Assembly (NCBI GenBank): GCA_963556195.1
Contig: OY744532.1
Span: 107,258,583-107,322,582 of the forward strand
Direction of reading: 5' to 3'
Source of the DNA: Sepiola atlantica
Taxonomy: Eukaryota > Mollusca > Cephalopoda > Sepiida > Sepiolidae
DNA: 64,000 nucleotides
Position 1 is the first letter of the stretch. Each line of letters begins with the position of its first letter. The translations under genes and the position numbers were made by a program. Below the pieces are notes generated by a model that had not been told where the DNA came from, did no database searches, and saw nothing but the letters and a program-made list of their open reading frames with translations. Shown here one piece after another: positions 52,401 through 63,310 of the stretch.

Positions 52401-52706
52401 GCTCAGGGTGTGCTCATAATCTCCTAAAAAAAAAAAGTAGAATTTCGGAGGGGGGGGGGGGCTTAGGGAAGGGTGTTAATCAACGTGCCTTTTTTTTCCA
52501 CACTGAAAGTATCTGATGTTTTAAAGGAGACAGGAAGACGTTCATTGATGAAACAAAAGTCTTCTACCTCCCCTTCCCATGAATCGTTTGAAGTATGGCA
52601 AAAATAGGGCAAAATTAACATCTTCAGAAAGAGAGAGGGGGAGGGGAAGCAAGGCAAGACAAAATGTGATGGAGAGAGAAAAAAAAAGGAAAAGAGAGAA
52701 AGATAA

Positions 52707-52765
<59 letters not shown>

Positions 52766-53267
52766 TAAAGAGAAATGTGGTATGTCGAGATTTTCAATCC
52801 TCTCATAATATTCATGATCATTCAAATGTAAATCTATTCATCTAATTAATCCTTATCCTCGGGCGATCTTTTAGTCTTGATAATTAGTGACTCATTAATA
52901 AAAAATAAATTTCTTGTGAAATCAGTTGATAGGGTCCCCAAGCGGTTTAAGAAGCTGGGGACAAAATAAGGACGTAGAGCTCTAGCGATTTGACCTTTTC
53001 TTATGTAAAATAAAAAAGAAAAAGTGGAATTCCGCTTTTTCTGAATGATTAAAAAGCGGAGAACTCACATATTGCAAGTAACATCTAACCAAAACTCATA
53101 AGCATGAAAAAAAAAAATGTTTTTAAAACAACTTCAATCGATGAGGATTTTATAAAACACCTTATTTAACTCATTGATTTGGTTTATTTCATTTCATGGC
53201 AATCCACAAAACTGTTAATGACACAAGAAAAAAAAAGAGTTTAGATTTAATGTTCACAATCTATATA
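52401..53267. other. Spacer with (GA)n microsatellite
   Basis: G-run at 52449-52461 and (GA)n at 52707-52762. No supported gene. Confidence 0.6.
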
Positions 53268-53836
53268 CAGGGGTTGGATAAAATAATGGGAACATCTTGA
53301 AACCCTCCCATCTAATCCAGCCTTGTGAAGTTCTTGGCGAACAGTTTTTGTTGAAACGGGATTATCCAAATGATTGTTAAGCGCTATTGTAATTTTGGGT
53401 GCCGTGGATTTTGTGCTCTTTCTTCACAATCCTTACGAGGGGTCTACGATCTCTTTCAGACAGCTTCGGCTTTCTTCCAGAATTTTGTTTAGACAACGAT
53501 GTTTTCCCTTCTTTTTCATAGGCTGTCATCACCGTCGAGACAGTTCCTCTCGATACGGCCACCATCTCAGCCACTTCCATTACAGTAGCCCCTGTTATAC
53601 GGGCACCAACAATCTGCCCCTTTTTGTAAATCTGATAAAGCTGTCATTTAAATTTTTCTAACTAATATGCACTATCTGAAATAAAAAAAAATTTAACCAA
53701 TTAATTTAGGACAACAGTAACCATAAAAAATATTAAAATGAAACCAACATTTTGGTAATTTTTTTCCAATTTTTATAGGTGTTTAAAAATTGATGCAAAA
53801 TTCACACGGTGTTTCCATTATTTTTTCCAACCCGTG
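53268..53836 (-). mobile_element. Tc1-like element, internally deleted
   Basis: TIRs CAGGGGTTGGATAAAATAAT and, at the other end, the complement of ATTATTTTTTCCAACCCGTG, with TA on both sides. 569 bp against 1.2-1.6 kb for an autonomous Tc1. Contains only the DNA-binding part of transposase. Confidence 0.85.
53310..53640 (-). pseudogene. Tc1 transposase N-terminal remnant
   Basis: Minus-strand frame (from before 53580) encodes EVAEMVAVSRGTVSTVMTAY, EKEGKTSLSKQNSGRKPKLS and ERDRRPLVRIVKKEHKI, the paired-type HTH pair with the GRPK linker characteristic of Tc1. A frameshift follows and a second frame gives NNHLDNPVST-like residues. The DDE domain is absent from this copy. Confidence 0.8.
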
Positions 53837-54689
53837 TATAATATATAAAGCAAAGTTGTATGTATGTCGTGGCATCGCAGTTAAAAGGTGAGTTCTTGAA
53901 CTTTTTTAAAAACTCATTGTTAAAAATTAAAAGTACATAAAAATAGCATTCGAACAAATGTTCCGACATTTTTAGCGTTCCGTTTCCAGTTTAATATTCT
54001 CTATTATTAGCCGAGCGAACAATATACTTGAGAAAAATAAATAAAATATAAAAATAAGTCAAGATTGTTTTTTTGTCAAATCATTGTACGCATTTCACAT
54101 TCATTTTTTTTTTGTTTTTTTTACAAATCTTATGTTTCTTTATTTTAGGCAAGCAAACTATTTTAGATCAAGGCGGAGAGGTAAAACAGACCTCCAAACT
54201 CAAACAGTTTGAGTAGGTTACAAAAACAAAATAATTTTTGTTTGATTGGTGGCCGTGTGGATATAACGTTTTCCTTCAATGCCATCTTTCAGGGTTCGAA
54301 TCTCACACTTGACAATTTTTGTATTTTTTATTTTTTTTACTATAGCGTTCCAATTATTTCTTAGCCGATATCAATCATCATTATAAACCTGAATAATGCA
54401 TTTTTTTTTAATTATTATATTTCAATTTAAAGAATAAAATTTTTTTTTTTTTTAATTATTTTATTTCAATTTAAAGGATAAAATTTTTTTTTTTTTTATT
54501 TGAACCGACATGCAGAAGAGAAAAGTTTACGAAACCTTGCATAGACGGGTACTTCAACTAGTTTTAAATATTTCAAAATTACAGCCGATTTATATTTCTT
54601 CGAAATTTGATGCAGTTTGAGCAAAGCATATAATAATGTATGTACTTTTGTATTCGTTCAGATAACATTTTGTCCGATGGAATTTGATT
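53837..54689. other. AT-rich stretch with a tRNA-like head
   Basis: Near 54246-54312, TGGTGGCCGTGTGGATATAA and GGGTTCGAATCTCAC stand about 55 bp apart as A-box-like and B-box-like sequences, so this may be a tRNA-derived SINE head. I do not call a functional tRNA: the fold has mismatches. A near-duplicate AATTATTTTATTTCAATTTA lies at 54408 and 54454. Confidence 0.45.
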
Positions 54690-55335
54690 TTGTTAAAATT
54701 TTGTGCTTATATTAAATATTAAGGAAGTTGACAACTACATCTACCTAGGGAAGATGGTGAGAAGCGACACTGATATCCTGCCTGAAATCAAACTTACACT
54801 TGAATGGACAGCCTTTTCCAAAGTAGACAACATCATGGAGAGTAGAAAGTGCATGATGAACATTAAGCAGAAAGTGTTCAATGAATACATCATGCCTGTT
54901 ATGACATATGGTAGTGAAACATAGGGCACTTAATAATGCCGCAATAGAAAAACTAAGAGTGGCACAATACAAAATGGAACACATTATGCTCGGCATCAGT
55001 TTGCGTGAAGGAAAAAGAAACACCTGGAGCAGACAGCAAACTGGAGTAAATGACACCATCGCTGCCTTCGAATGGTAAAACATAGATGAGCAGGTCACCT
55101 TGAGATGTACAGACAACAGGTGGACATATAGAGCGACAGAATGGACCCCGAGGCAACGGAGAAGACCTAAAGGAAGACCAAAACCCGGTGGAGAGATGAT
55201 CTTGACAGCCAACTGGGTCCTACTTAGCCACGCCTTGCCAGGGATAAAACAAGGAGGAAGCAACCAGGGAGGGGGTCCTCCTTCCTCCTGTAGAAGTAAT
55301 CAAAAACCTTAATAATGATGATGATGATTATGCTT
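54690..55335 (+). mobile_element. RTE-like LINE 3' end
   Basis: EVDNYIYLGKMVRSDTDILP at 54724, VFNEYIMPVMTYGSET ending at 54924, then in other frames AQYKMEHIMLGISLREGKRN-like, DNRWTYRATEWTPR and RRRPKGRPKPGGEM, the C-terminal blocks of RTE-clade ORF2. Multiple stops. Ends in an ATGATG repeat at 55315-55330, the usual RTE 3' terminus. Confidence 0.85.
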
Positions 55336-56138
55336 AGAAATCACTTTATACAAGCCCTAACCTCCAAAGAATGCCAAAGGTTATGGTTTACGATGGGCTT
55401 TTTACCGGTACTCTTGGTTACCCAGATAAGGTAACCTCTAACACCTTGTTGAGGTGGATAATGAATAGCCCCCCCACCCCCCACCCCAAAACTTTTTTGT
55501 TCTTCGACTACGTGTGCAGAATAAACATCCAAGAATTTAACGGTGATTCCCAAGCTTTGACAACTAATTCTGGACTTGACCGAGATATGCAGACGATAAA
55601 TTTGCAGTCTTTCACCACCACCCCCCCCCCCAAAAAAAAAGGACCGGAACCCTACCATTAACCCTAAGTCAAACTGGCAAAAGACAACCCCCCCCCCCAA
55701 AAAGGCTAATAAATTAAATAAAAAATTTATTAGCTTCTGTCTTTCATTTGTAGGCACACCCACAAAATAAACTGGAAAAATAAAAATAATTAAAAACATT
55801 GCCGTCTTCTGAGCAATCAAGAAAAATTGCACAATAAAAATGGTTTGCAAAAAAAAGAAAAAAAAAAAAGAAAATTAATAAAAAAAATAACTAAATAAAA
55901 TAAAAAGTTTATTCTATTCAGAGAGCGCTCAGACAGCTGTTTACGTCAAAACTCGGGAATCTCCATAAGTACTGAAATTCTGTGGATGTCTATTCTGCAT
56001 AGGACCCATTTTTTGATGCGACGGGCACGTTAATAATATTTTTGTTTTCCTTTCGTTTAGGAGCACAAACGAACCACAATACTTGACTTTTTCATTTCAA
56101 CTTTAATTTAAGGCTATACTTATGGTAATCTTATAGAA
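55336..56138. other. Spacer with C-runs, no gene seen
   Basis: C/A homopolymers near 55620-55640 and 55690-55700, AT-rich at 55850-55910. A tRNA-SINE body word (CAAAACTCGGGAATCTCCAT) lies at 55947. No gene. Confidence 0.5.
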
Positions 56139-56578
56139 TCACTCCCGTCTCAAATGCTTTACCGATCCCGTAGACTTTAAAGTAACTTTTAATTGTACCG
56201 TTACACTCACGTCATGCAAACCTTTTCCTTCTATTTTTTATTTTCGTATTGCCACCTGAACTTAGGGTTAAGGAAGGGCATGTGTTTTTATGATATAAAA
56301 ATGAATTTTCTATTCTTGTTTAAAATCGGTTTAAAAATGAGATTTTAGTCTGCCATATTGATGAACAATCTATTGTATAGTTAATGTCTTTGCTCAAACT
56401 TCAGTGTAAAAAAAAATGTCAATGTTAAGAGTCATAACAAAAGCATGCCCTTTCTTAAACCTAAGTCCGGGTGGCAATATGAAAAATAAAAAATAAATTT
56501 TTTTTAAAAGACGGAAATGGTTCATGCAACATTAAGTGTAACAGGATCGTTAAAGCATTGAAGATGGGAGTGATTCTA
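56139..56578. repeat. Fold-back element 1 (about 140-bp arms)
   Basis: Arms 56139-56285 and 56446-56578 are inverted copies sharing AGAATCACTCCC, ATTGCCACC, CTTAGGGTTAAGGAAGGGCA and their complements, with imperfections. Related single arms at 36355-36600 and 39560-39780. Confidence 0.7.
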
Positions 56579-56938
56579 TAAAAGTACCTATTCTATCCGG
56601 CAGTTTAAAGGCTCCAAAATTACTTTCGAATAAAAATATGTCACACGAGTAAACACGTCAGCTGTTTTGATCTAGTACAAGGTAGACATGTTCACTATTG
56701 TCAAACATCGGAATTCGAAAGTAGTTTTTAATCCTTTAAACTGCTGAATAGAAAAGCAAAACTTTAAGGCAGAATATATTTGGTTCATTTGGTTGCCGAA
56801 ACCAAATGAATACATGAATTTTAGCACGTGCATCTGCCATATAAAATAACCAATTATTTTTTCTAATAATAATACTCGATCATCGTTACGTGCATATGAT
56901 GTGTTACTGTATACCGTCAACCGCGGCTACTTTGACAT

Positions 56939-57546
56939 TGGGGGCTACTATAATAATAATAATCCGACGTCAACCTGTATTCTTCCCTTTTAACTAAGCA
57001 ACCTTGATTTGTTTGACCCCTAAAACTGTGCTGTAACATATGTATGATATAAGTGTAACATATTTTATGTTTTCCGCCAATCAAAAGCCAGTGCGAGAAG
57101 TTCTTAGAAATGCGGTTGCTAACATGCTTGAGAGCTACATTTCGCCAAAGGAGAAAACATCACAAAAACGTGGACCCAAGATAACTCCAGGAATAGCTTA
57201 TTCACGCCCATCTACATCTAGTGCGAGAAAACGCAAAAACAAAACTGAAAGTTCCAGTAAAGAGGAACAGGAAGTTTGCATTATTTGCGACCGCTGGGAT
57301 CGGGTTAGAGTTAAAAAAAAAATTTTAAAAAGTGGATTGGGAGATATGGGACGAATGCGATCTATGATATCATAAAATGTGTCTTAGTGAAAATGGTGGG
57401 TCGAGTGTCACTGATTATTGCAATTGTGCCTAATCATCTTTTTTTTCTGTTCCGAGGGATTTTTATGAACCTTGTTACAAGGCGGAGTTATAATGATGGT
57501 TTATATAGCGGGGCTACTATGATAATGCATTATCATAGTAGCCCCG
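56939..57546 (+). mobile_element. Pogo/Tigger-like remnant with palindromic end
   Basis: Left end GGGGGCTACTATAATAAT (56939) and right end, complement GGGGCTACTATGATAATG (57546), act as TIRs. A 36-bp perfect palindrome at 57511-57546 consists of two TIR copies back to back. The frame 57040-57375 encodes KPVREVLRNAVANMLESYIS, KRGPKITPGIAYSRPSTSSA and VCIICDRWDRV, resembling the C-terminus of pogo/CENPB-type transposases that end in a PHD-like Cys cluster, here cut to one CxxC. Assignment from memory, moderately confident. Confidence 0.5.
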
Positions 57547-57631
57547 CCATACGGTATATTACGATAATTTTTTCTTACATTAAACAATAAAAATGTAAAA
57601 AAAAATGTATAAAAGCTGAAATAAATTTTTG

Positions 57632-58265
57632 GTGCTTATTTAGATTGATGCACAAGTGAAATATAGCAGTTTTAAATAAAATAACAGGGAAACTTACGAA
57701 TATACTTACGTATCAGGCAAAAGTATTTGTGTACACCAAAAATTACGGAAAATTATTGAGTAGAATTTTAGTAATAAATAAAATTAATTTTTTACTCATA
57801 TTTTTTTTTTTTTTTAAACTTAGTTCACTCCAAACAAGACAAATTTCCACTGTAGTCGTAAGGGGTTACTGAGAATTAGGGTGAAAGTTTTGAGGTTCAT
57901 CCTAAATTGGGAGCTGTGCTTGTTCACATTAGTTATAAATTTCTGCATGTCAATACAGTCGAGGAAACAGGGAGCAGGGAGGGAGTTCCAAAGGCCGAGT
58001 ATAAGTTAAAGCGACGCCATTATGCGTCTTTAAGCCAGCGCGCCCAAGAAGATTATCTCCCTATTCTAACGCGTTCTTGTGGTTAGGTTCAAAGTTCGTT
58101 GACTCCGAATTGTAAATTAATTTTATCTTTTTATTAAAATTCTACTTGATATTTTTCCGTAATTTTTGGTGTACACGGATACTTTTGACCGATAAGTAAG
58201 TATATTCATAAGTGTTTCTCGTATTTTATTTTGAACTGCCATATTTGACAAAATAAGCACCACTT
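57632..58265. repeat. Fold-back element 2, with LINE insertion
   Basis: Arms 57635-57800 and 58100-58265 share GTGTACACCAAAAATTACGG, GAATATACTTACG-like words and complement. A CR1-like subfamily A 3' end (-) occupies 57818-58005. Confidence 0.75.
57818..58005 (-). mobile_element. CR1-like 3' end inside fold-back element 2
   Basis: Complement of the subfamily A end (CTACAGTGG) to a short ORF2 C-terminal piece. Similar to 34510-34695. Confidence 0.65.
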
Positions 58266-58790
58266 TTTTTTTTCTTCATTTTTTTTTTTTTAGAAGATCG
58301 AAACCTAAGTGTTATTCATTCAGGGAATAGGCATCTTTTTGGTGCATCTCCAGTTTAGCGAATACTTTCGAAAAAAACAACAAAAAAAACTGAGGAATAT
58401 CTGATGTACGTACCTGGCACGGGTTGAATATATCCTATACCAAAAATCACGTAAATTAATCAAGTAGTTTTTATTTTATATAAAAGACAATTAAATTTTA
58501 GCGATTTACGAAAAGTGCAAATATAACAGCCATTTTGATTTATTCAAAGGGCGATAAGCGTAATACATTTACGGTTATCCCCCTTTGAATAATCCTCAAA
58601 ATGGCTGCCATACTTGCACTTCTTTTCGTAAATTGCTAAAATTTAATTTCCTTTTATAAAAAAAAAAAGACTACTTTATTAATTTACGTGATTTTTGGTA
58701 AAGGATATTTTCATTCCGTGACAGGTACGTACATCAAACAGATATTCCTCAGTTTTTTCGAAAGTATCCGCTAAACTGGAGATGCAGCTT
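58256..58790. repeat. Fold-back element 3
   Basis: Arms about 58330-58520 and 58600-58787: GGTGCATCTCCAGTTTAGCG pairs with its complement near 58787, AATCACGTAAATTAAT with its complement near 58690. The centre near 58565 has AAAATGGC on each side. The outer end abuts the T22 tract downstream of the TMEM62-like gene. Confidence 0.8.
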
Positions 58791-58810
58791 TTTTTTTTTT
58801 TTTTTTTTGC
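58789..58810 (-). repeat. A-tract downstream of the TMEM62-like gene
   Basis: About 22 A residues on the minus (sense) strand, ~155 bp past the stop codon, directly joined to fold-back element 3. Could be a retroposition tail or a chance A-run. No AATAAA precedes it. Confidence 0.5.
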
Positions 58811-58960
58811 AACAAGTAGGAACAAATGCCCTGAAACATAGTAGTCCCGGCTGACGGTACTGTATATCAAGTAAAACTAAAGTGAATGACAAAAGAAACG
58901 GAAGTCGAACACGAATTGGTCATCCATTTATGACTGCAGGTAGACAACATGGAGGCTTTG

Positions 58961-60979
58961 TTATCTGGAAGTATTCAGGCAAGTTCTGGCAGAAGTCACA
59001 CGACACGCTTGTCTGTAGGCTATTAAAGTTAATGGGAAAATACTAAAAGCGCTCCACGTTCTCACTGGAGATAAATAAAACGCCAGAATCCCATAAGCTT
59101 TCGGGAAACCAGATAATGCCAGGTAAAACTGGAAAAGGAACAGAATTATAAGGGGAACTTTCAGAAGAGCGAGCCACCAAAAAGGGGGCTGAAAAGTGTC
59201 TCTTTCGGGATTCTCTGTTGCCCCCAGCCAACAACGATATTTAGAATTCACCCGGTCATAATAATAGCCAAGGTAACACGTGAGCGGAATGTTGAAGGTG
59301 AAAATCTGAAAGATCCCAAAAAAGTAAGTAAAACTTCCTGGAATGAGGGTATTCAAAACAACGATGCCCCAAACGAACATGAAGCCGAGTTCGTCTCGCA
59401 GAAACTCGCCGACGAACCACGGTCCAACACCAACGTACACAAACATGGACACGGTAATATAAAAGAGTTGATCCACCTGCGTGAGTTTCCAAAGTGCCCG
59501 CAACCAGAGATTACACCACCAACAAAGTACCGTGAGAACGGGCAGGCTGCTGACCAGTGAATAGGGTCGGATGTTGGAACACCGACGGAGCAAGAACAAA
59601 ACAGCGAGCCAGACGGAAAAGAGGGACCAAAACAGGATTTTACCCACACCAAATAGGTTGAGCATCAAAAGAAGCTTCGGTAGGATGAAAAACTTGGGTT
59701 GCGAATTATTTAAAGAGAAAGTCTGGCTGATTGTTCGGCTGCTACCTTCAATATCCTCCACCGTGACAATAATCTCGTGTAATAAACCCGTCGCGTATCG
59801 ATTTGTGTCCCACTTCAACACGTAGAGGCTTTCTTTTACGTGGTCAGCGGAACCAAGAAATTGTCTATCGATAGAAACGTTTACATATTTCAACGCAACT
59901 GGGTTAAACACAAGAATCCGAATATGTGTGGACATCCCTATACGATGTAGAGGTTCGTGTTGAGGTGCCAGAAATTGAGCATTTTTAGGATTGGTGATGA
60001 GAATAATTGGCCATTGTTGAACAACCTCGTCTGTAAATGAGAGAAGGTCGTGGTCGACAGCTAAAATCCGAAACATACGGTTGTCTCTCCAGTCTCCGAG
60101 TTCTAACTCAAGCATCCCCGTTTTCTGTCGCGTATACATTTTTTGAACGAGCCCCCCTAAAGTGTGGAGATGGCCGCACAGGTAAGCAATACCTCCACTC
60201 ATAATCAATCGGACATTATTCGGATAAACAATAAAAGAGGTAGGATAGTGTCCGAACCAAATGGTCAAATTGCTGCCATGGGATTTACGAGAGAACTCTG
60301 ACAGACGTTTGACGTCATCATCTTTGAGCTGGCCGAAGAAATTGAACGGTCTTCGAGGTCCGGGGGCCAAACACGCGTCCATGGCTATGAACGAATAGCG
60401 ACCAAAATCGGTTTTAAAATCGAACATGTAGGAGGTTTGGTTTCGGAACTTACGCTGGACGGAATATTGACGGTAGAAATTATTGGAGCTGACAAAATTC
60501 GGAACGTCAAACACGTCGTGGTTGCCTCGAGTTTCGAACCATTGTCCATTCACGTATTTCGCGCACGTGTTTGTAACTTGTTTATAGATCTGCCATTCTT
60601 CGCGGTATTGTTTCGACCCAAAAGTGTCCATGGATTTCGCGTCCACAAGATCCCCAGAAACTAAAACAAACCGCGGACGGAGAACACTCAACTGGTCATC
60701 ACAGAATCGGATCAAGTCGGGGCCTCGCCTTTTATCTTTGAAAATACTAAAGTGGGTATCGGTCAGCTGTACGAACCAGAAAATGTTCTCATATGTCTCT
60801 CCAGGTGCAAGGTGGTCCTCGTCAACTGAGTGGCCATCTTTTTTTGATTTTGACCGGGTTCGAAACGATCGTCGAATTTGGTGTTCTTCTGGCCAACCAG
60901 GGTCAGTGACATCACAGATGAGTGCAAACAAGACAATGATTGTTGTTAGCAAGCCGAAAATCACCGGAATTATATTCAT
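58961..60979 (-). CDS. TMEM62: TMEM62-like membrane metallophosphoesterase
   Basis: An intact 672-codon frame. An N-terminal hydrophobic segment (residues 5-22) acts as signal anchor or signal peptide. The calcineurin-like phosphoesterase domain follows, with metal-binding motifs DTH (74-76), GDLVD (109-113), GNHD (152-155), GHYP (243-246) and GHLH (269-272), all preserved. Possible N-glycosylation sites are near 180 (NQT) and 237 (NLT). The C-terminal third has about seven hydrophobic segments from ~430 to ~655. Order and length (family about 640 aa in vertebrates) fit TMEM62, whose substrate is not established. The start at 60979 is an ATG preceding the hydrophobic segment. No intron interrupts the frame, unlike the multi-exon vertebrate gene, and a GTGAGT follows a potential splice site just upstream of the ATG. 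Intactness amid decayed repeats argues for a functional gene. Confidence 0.9.
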   Translation of the reverse strand: MNIIPVIFGLLTTIIVLFALICDVTDPGWPEEHQIRRSFRTRSKSKKDGHSVDEDHLAPGETYENIFWFVQLTDTHFSIFKDKRRGPDLIRFCDDQLSVLRPRFVLVSGDLVDAKSMDTFGSKQYREEWQIYKQVTNTCAKYVNGQWFETRGNHDVFDVPNFVSSNNFYRQYSVQRKFRNQTSYMFDFKTDFGRYSFIAMDACLAPGPRRPFNFFGQLKDDDVKRLSEFSRKSHGSNLTIWFGHYPTSFIVYPNNVRLIMSGGIAYLCGHLHTLGGLVQKMYTRQKTGMLELELGDWRDNRMFRILAVDHDLLSFTDEVVQQWPIILITNPKNAQFLAPQHEPLHRIGMSTHIRILVFNPVALKYVNVSIDRQFLGSADHVKESLYVLKWDTNRYATGLLHEIIVTVEDIEGSSRTISQTFSLNNSQPKFFILPKLLLMLNLFGVGKILFWSLFSVWLAVLFLLRRCSNIRPYSLVSSLPVLTVLCWWCNLWLRALWKLTQVDQLFYITVSMFVYVGVGPWFVGEFLRDELGFMFVWGIVVLNTLIPGSFTYFFGIFQIFTFNIPLTCYLGYYYDRVNSKYRCWLGATENPERDTFQPPFWWLALLKVPLIILFLFQFYLALSGFPKAYGILAFYLSPVRTWSAFSIFPLTLIAYRQACRVTSARTCLNTSR

Positions 60980-61289
60980 TTCGACTCACCAATGTCTGCT
61001 GGAGTTTACCATTAAAAGAAAACAACAACAAACAACAAGAACGTGATGATCACGAGACAAAAAGAAAAATATGACGTGTGTTGTCGACGAAAAGAAAACG
61101 ATCCATACACTCTTATGTCATAAGCGCAGAGTGGCGGTGTCATCCCAAAACAGTCCCCGATTTTATTAACTCCCCTTTGCGAATGCATCGATTTTTTTCT
61201 TTTACCAACCTGTTTAAGTTATTTATTTGAACAAATCTCGTATTTAGTTTTTAAAACTATTAAAAGTAAAAACACAAACAAAATTGGTG
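60980..61289 (-). promoter_or_regulatory. Upstream region of the TMEM62-like gene
   Basis: Immediate upstream sequence contains ATTGGTGAGTCGAA before the ATG, with a donor-like GTGAGT, and a TGACGTGTGTTGTC region near 61075 (complement). No TATA box was identified with confidence. The next fold-back element starts at 61290, so regulatory sequence, if any, must be compact. Confidence 0.25.
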
Positions 61290-62072
61290 CTTATACAGAT
61301 TAAGGGAGACATTCGAAAAAAAAAAAGAGGAATATCTGTTTGATGTACGTACCGGTCACGGAATGAAAATATCGTATACCAAAAATCACGTAAATTAATC
61401 AAGTAGTTTTTATTTTGTTTTTGTATTTTTATTTATCTTCTTCCCACAGCGGTAAGATGTGACACAAGGTCGGGAAAGTGGGATTTGAAAAGCCAGCGCC
61501 TGAGAAGATGGGCACTCTGGCCTACAAAAAATGCTTGGGCAGCTCCGTCGGCATTCCCCGGTAGGCGATAAATTTACTCCACCCCAAAGAGGGAAGGCAA
61601 AGCCTGAGAGGCTGGACCTCCTAGAACTGCACAGGACAAACCCACAGACCGGCGGAATCAAGACCCGAAGGCCAAGACGGTACCGATCTATAGAGTGTAG
61701 TATCCATCGGAACAGATACTACACTTTGATCCCTAGCCCAAAGGCCAAGAAAGTTAATCAAGTAGTTTTTATTTTATAAAAGAAAAGTAAATTTTAACGA
61801 TTATCGTGGAAATACGGCCTCCATTAAGGCTTATTATGAATTTCTGTTATCTCCCTTGAATAATCCGTAATGGCGGCCGTATTTCCACGTTATTCGTTAA
61901 TCTCTAAAATTTAATTTTTATTTATAAAATAAAAACTATTTGATTAATTTACCTGATTTTTTGGTATAGGATATATTCAGCCAGTGACAGGTACGTACAT
62001 TAAGTAGATATTCCTCAGTTTTTATTTTTTTTTTTTTTTTTCGAATGTCTCCCTTAATCTGGATAAGCACCA
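61290..62072. repeat. Fold-back element 4, with SINE insertion
   Basis: Outer ends GGTGCTTATACAGATTAAGG (61289) and the complement of CCTTAATCTGGATAAGCACC (62072), and inner GAAATACGG / CCGTATTTC near the centre at about 61840. The left arm is split by the U2-headed SINE at 61417-61753. Confidence 0.85.
61417..61753 (-). mobile_element. U2-headed SINE, copy 5, with 22-bp target duplication
   Basis: Perfect 22-bp duplications at 61395-61416 and 61754-61775 (TTAATCAAGTAGTTTTTATT plus TT) prove insertion into fold-back element 4. Minus-strand head: CTTTCTTGGCCTTTGGGCTA, GGGATCAAAGTGTAGTATCT, GTTCC. U2 snRNA here reads CTTCTCGGCCTTTTGGCTAA, GATCAAGTGTAGTATCTGTT. The 3' end is A-rich (AAATAAAAATACAAAAACAAAA at 61437-61417). 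LINE-type target-primed insertion is implied. Confidence 0.8.
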
Positions 62073-62214
62073 AAAAATTATGAAAATAAAAATTTGAAAC
62101 TGATGATTAAAAAACAAACGCTAACAAAATCTGATGATCGGAGTGGGGGGGGGGAGAGAAAGAGAGAGAGAGAATGAGAATATTTCTGCAGCAGTCGATT
62201 TGATCCTTCTTGAC

Positions 62215-63222
62215 ATAAATACGCTAAATAAAATTTTAGGAAATACTTACTTGGTTTGCTGATTAAAAATGTTGCCGAAAAGAATCCAGTAGTTTTTTAT
62301 TATTATTTAAGATTTTCAATTTTGGAGCATTTTTAACGACTGCTAACAGAACGAAAAAAGGATTTTAAAAAAAAAACAAAAAACAAACAAATAGGCAACA
62401 AATAAATGTTAAGTTAAGTTACTCTTCTACTAATCTGGATAAGTTTATTTGTGTTTTAACTTATTTTAAAAAGTTTTGTTCAAAACAAACCTGGTGTCCA
62501 CCTGTTCAGTTTGAACGAAAAACAAAGATGGCTGTTCATGAGCCCAGCACGGGGATTCTTGATAATCGGTGAAAAATCGAAAAATAAACAAAATAATGTT
62601 AGAACACACATCCAATAAATGTCACCAATCGTAGGAAAATGTAATCTTCTACCAGTATTTTGCTTAATGTTCTTTTTTTGAGCGGTTATCGAAACTTTAA
62701 TTTCAGCAATTCCCCCCCCCCCCCCGTTCTATTTGAACAGGTGAACACCAGGTTTGTTTTGAACAAAAAACGCTTAAAAATAAGTTTAAAAAACAAAAAA
62801 CTTATCCAGGTTAGTAAAACAGTACCTTATCTTGCCTTTCGTAACAGTTATTTGTTGCCGATTTGTTTGTTTTTACCCTTTTTTCGTTCTGTTAGCTGTC
62901 GTTAAAAATGCCCAATTTTTTCATAAATTGCTAAATTTGAAATCCCAAAAAGCACCAAAAAGGTTAATCATTAACACCTAGCGACAGAAAATAGTACTAA
63001 TTGCGATTAGTGCCCTGTGAAAAAATTTTAATATCTTTAAAAAAAAAAAAAAAATAAATAAATAAAAAATTTTAAATAAAAAAAATATTTTTAATAAAAA
63101 ATAATAATTAAAAAAATAAATAAAAAAACTACTGGATTGTTTTCTGTAAAATTTAGCAACCGGTTTTTAATCAGCAGGACATGTATGGATTTCCTAAAAT
63201 TAGAATTTTATTTAGCATATTT
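62215..63222. repeat. Fold-back element 5, about 1 kb
   Basis: Arms about 62220-62520 and 62730-63220 share AAATACTTACTTGG-like, TTCGTTCTGTTAGC, ACCTGGTGTCCACCTGTTC, and complement. The centre near 62620 is unrelated. A poly-C tract lies at 62713-62726 and AT-rich runs at 63030-63130. Confidence 0.75.
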
Positions 63223-63310
63223 ACCGGGGAGTGTTATGTCAAAAAGCACCGTCGATTTTGTCATTTTAAAATTCGGTAATTATTACTATTAGCGACATAA
63301 ATTATTTTAT

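Noticed and set aside
54246..54312. Functional tRNA gene
   Set aside because: A-box-like and B-box-like words are present but the cloverleaf has mismatches. More likely a SINE head.
60983..60993. Splice donor directly upstream of the TMEM62-like ATG
   Set aside because: A lone GTGAGT; its use would remove the start codon. Insufficient as evidence for an upstream exon.
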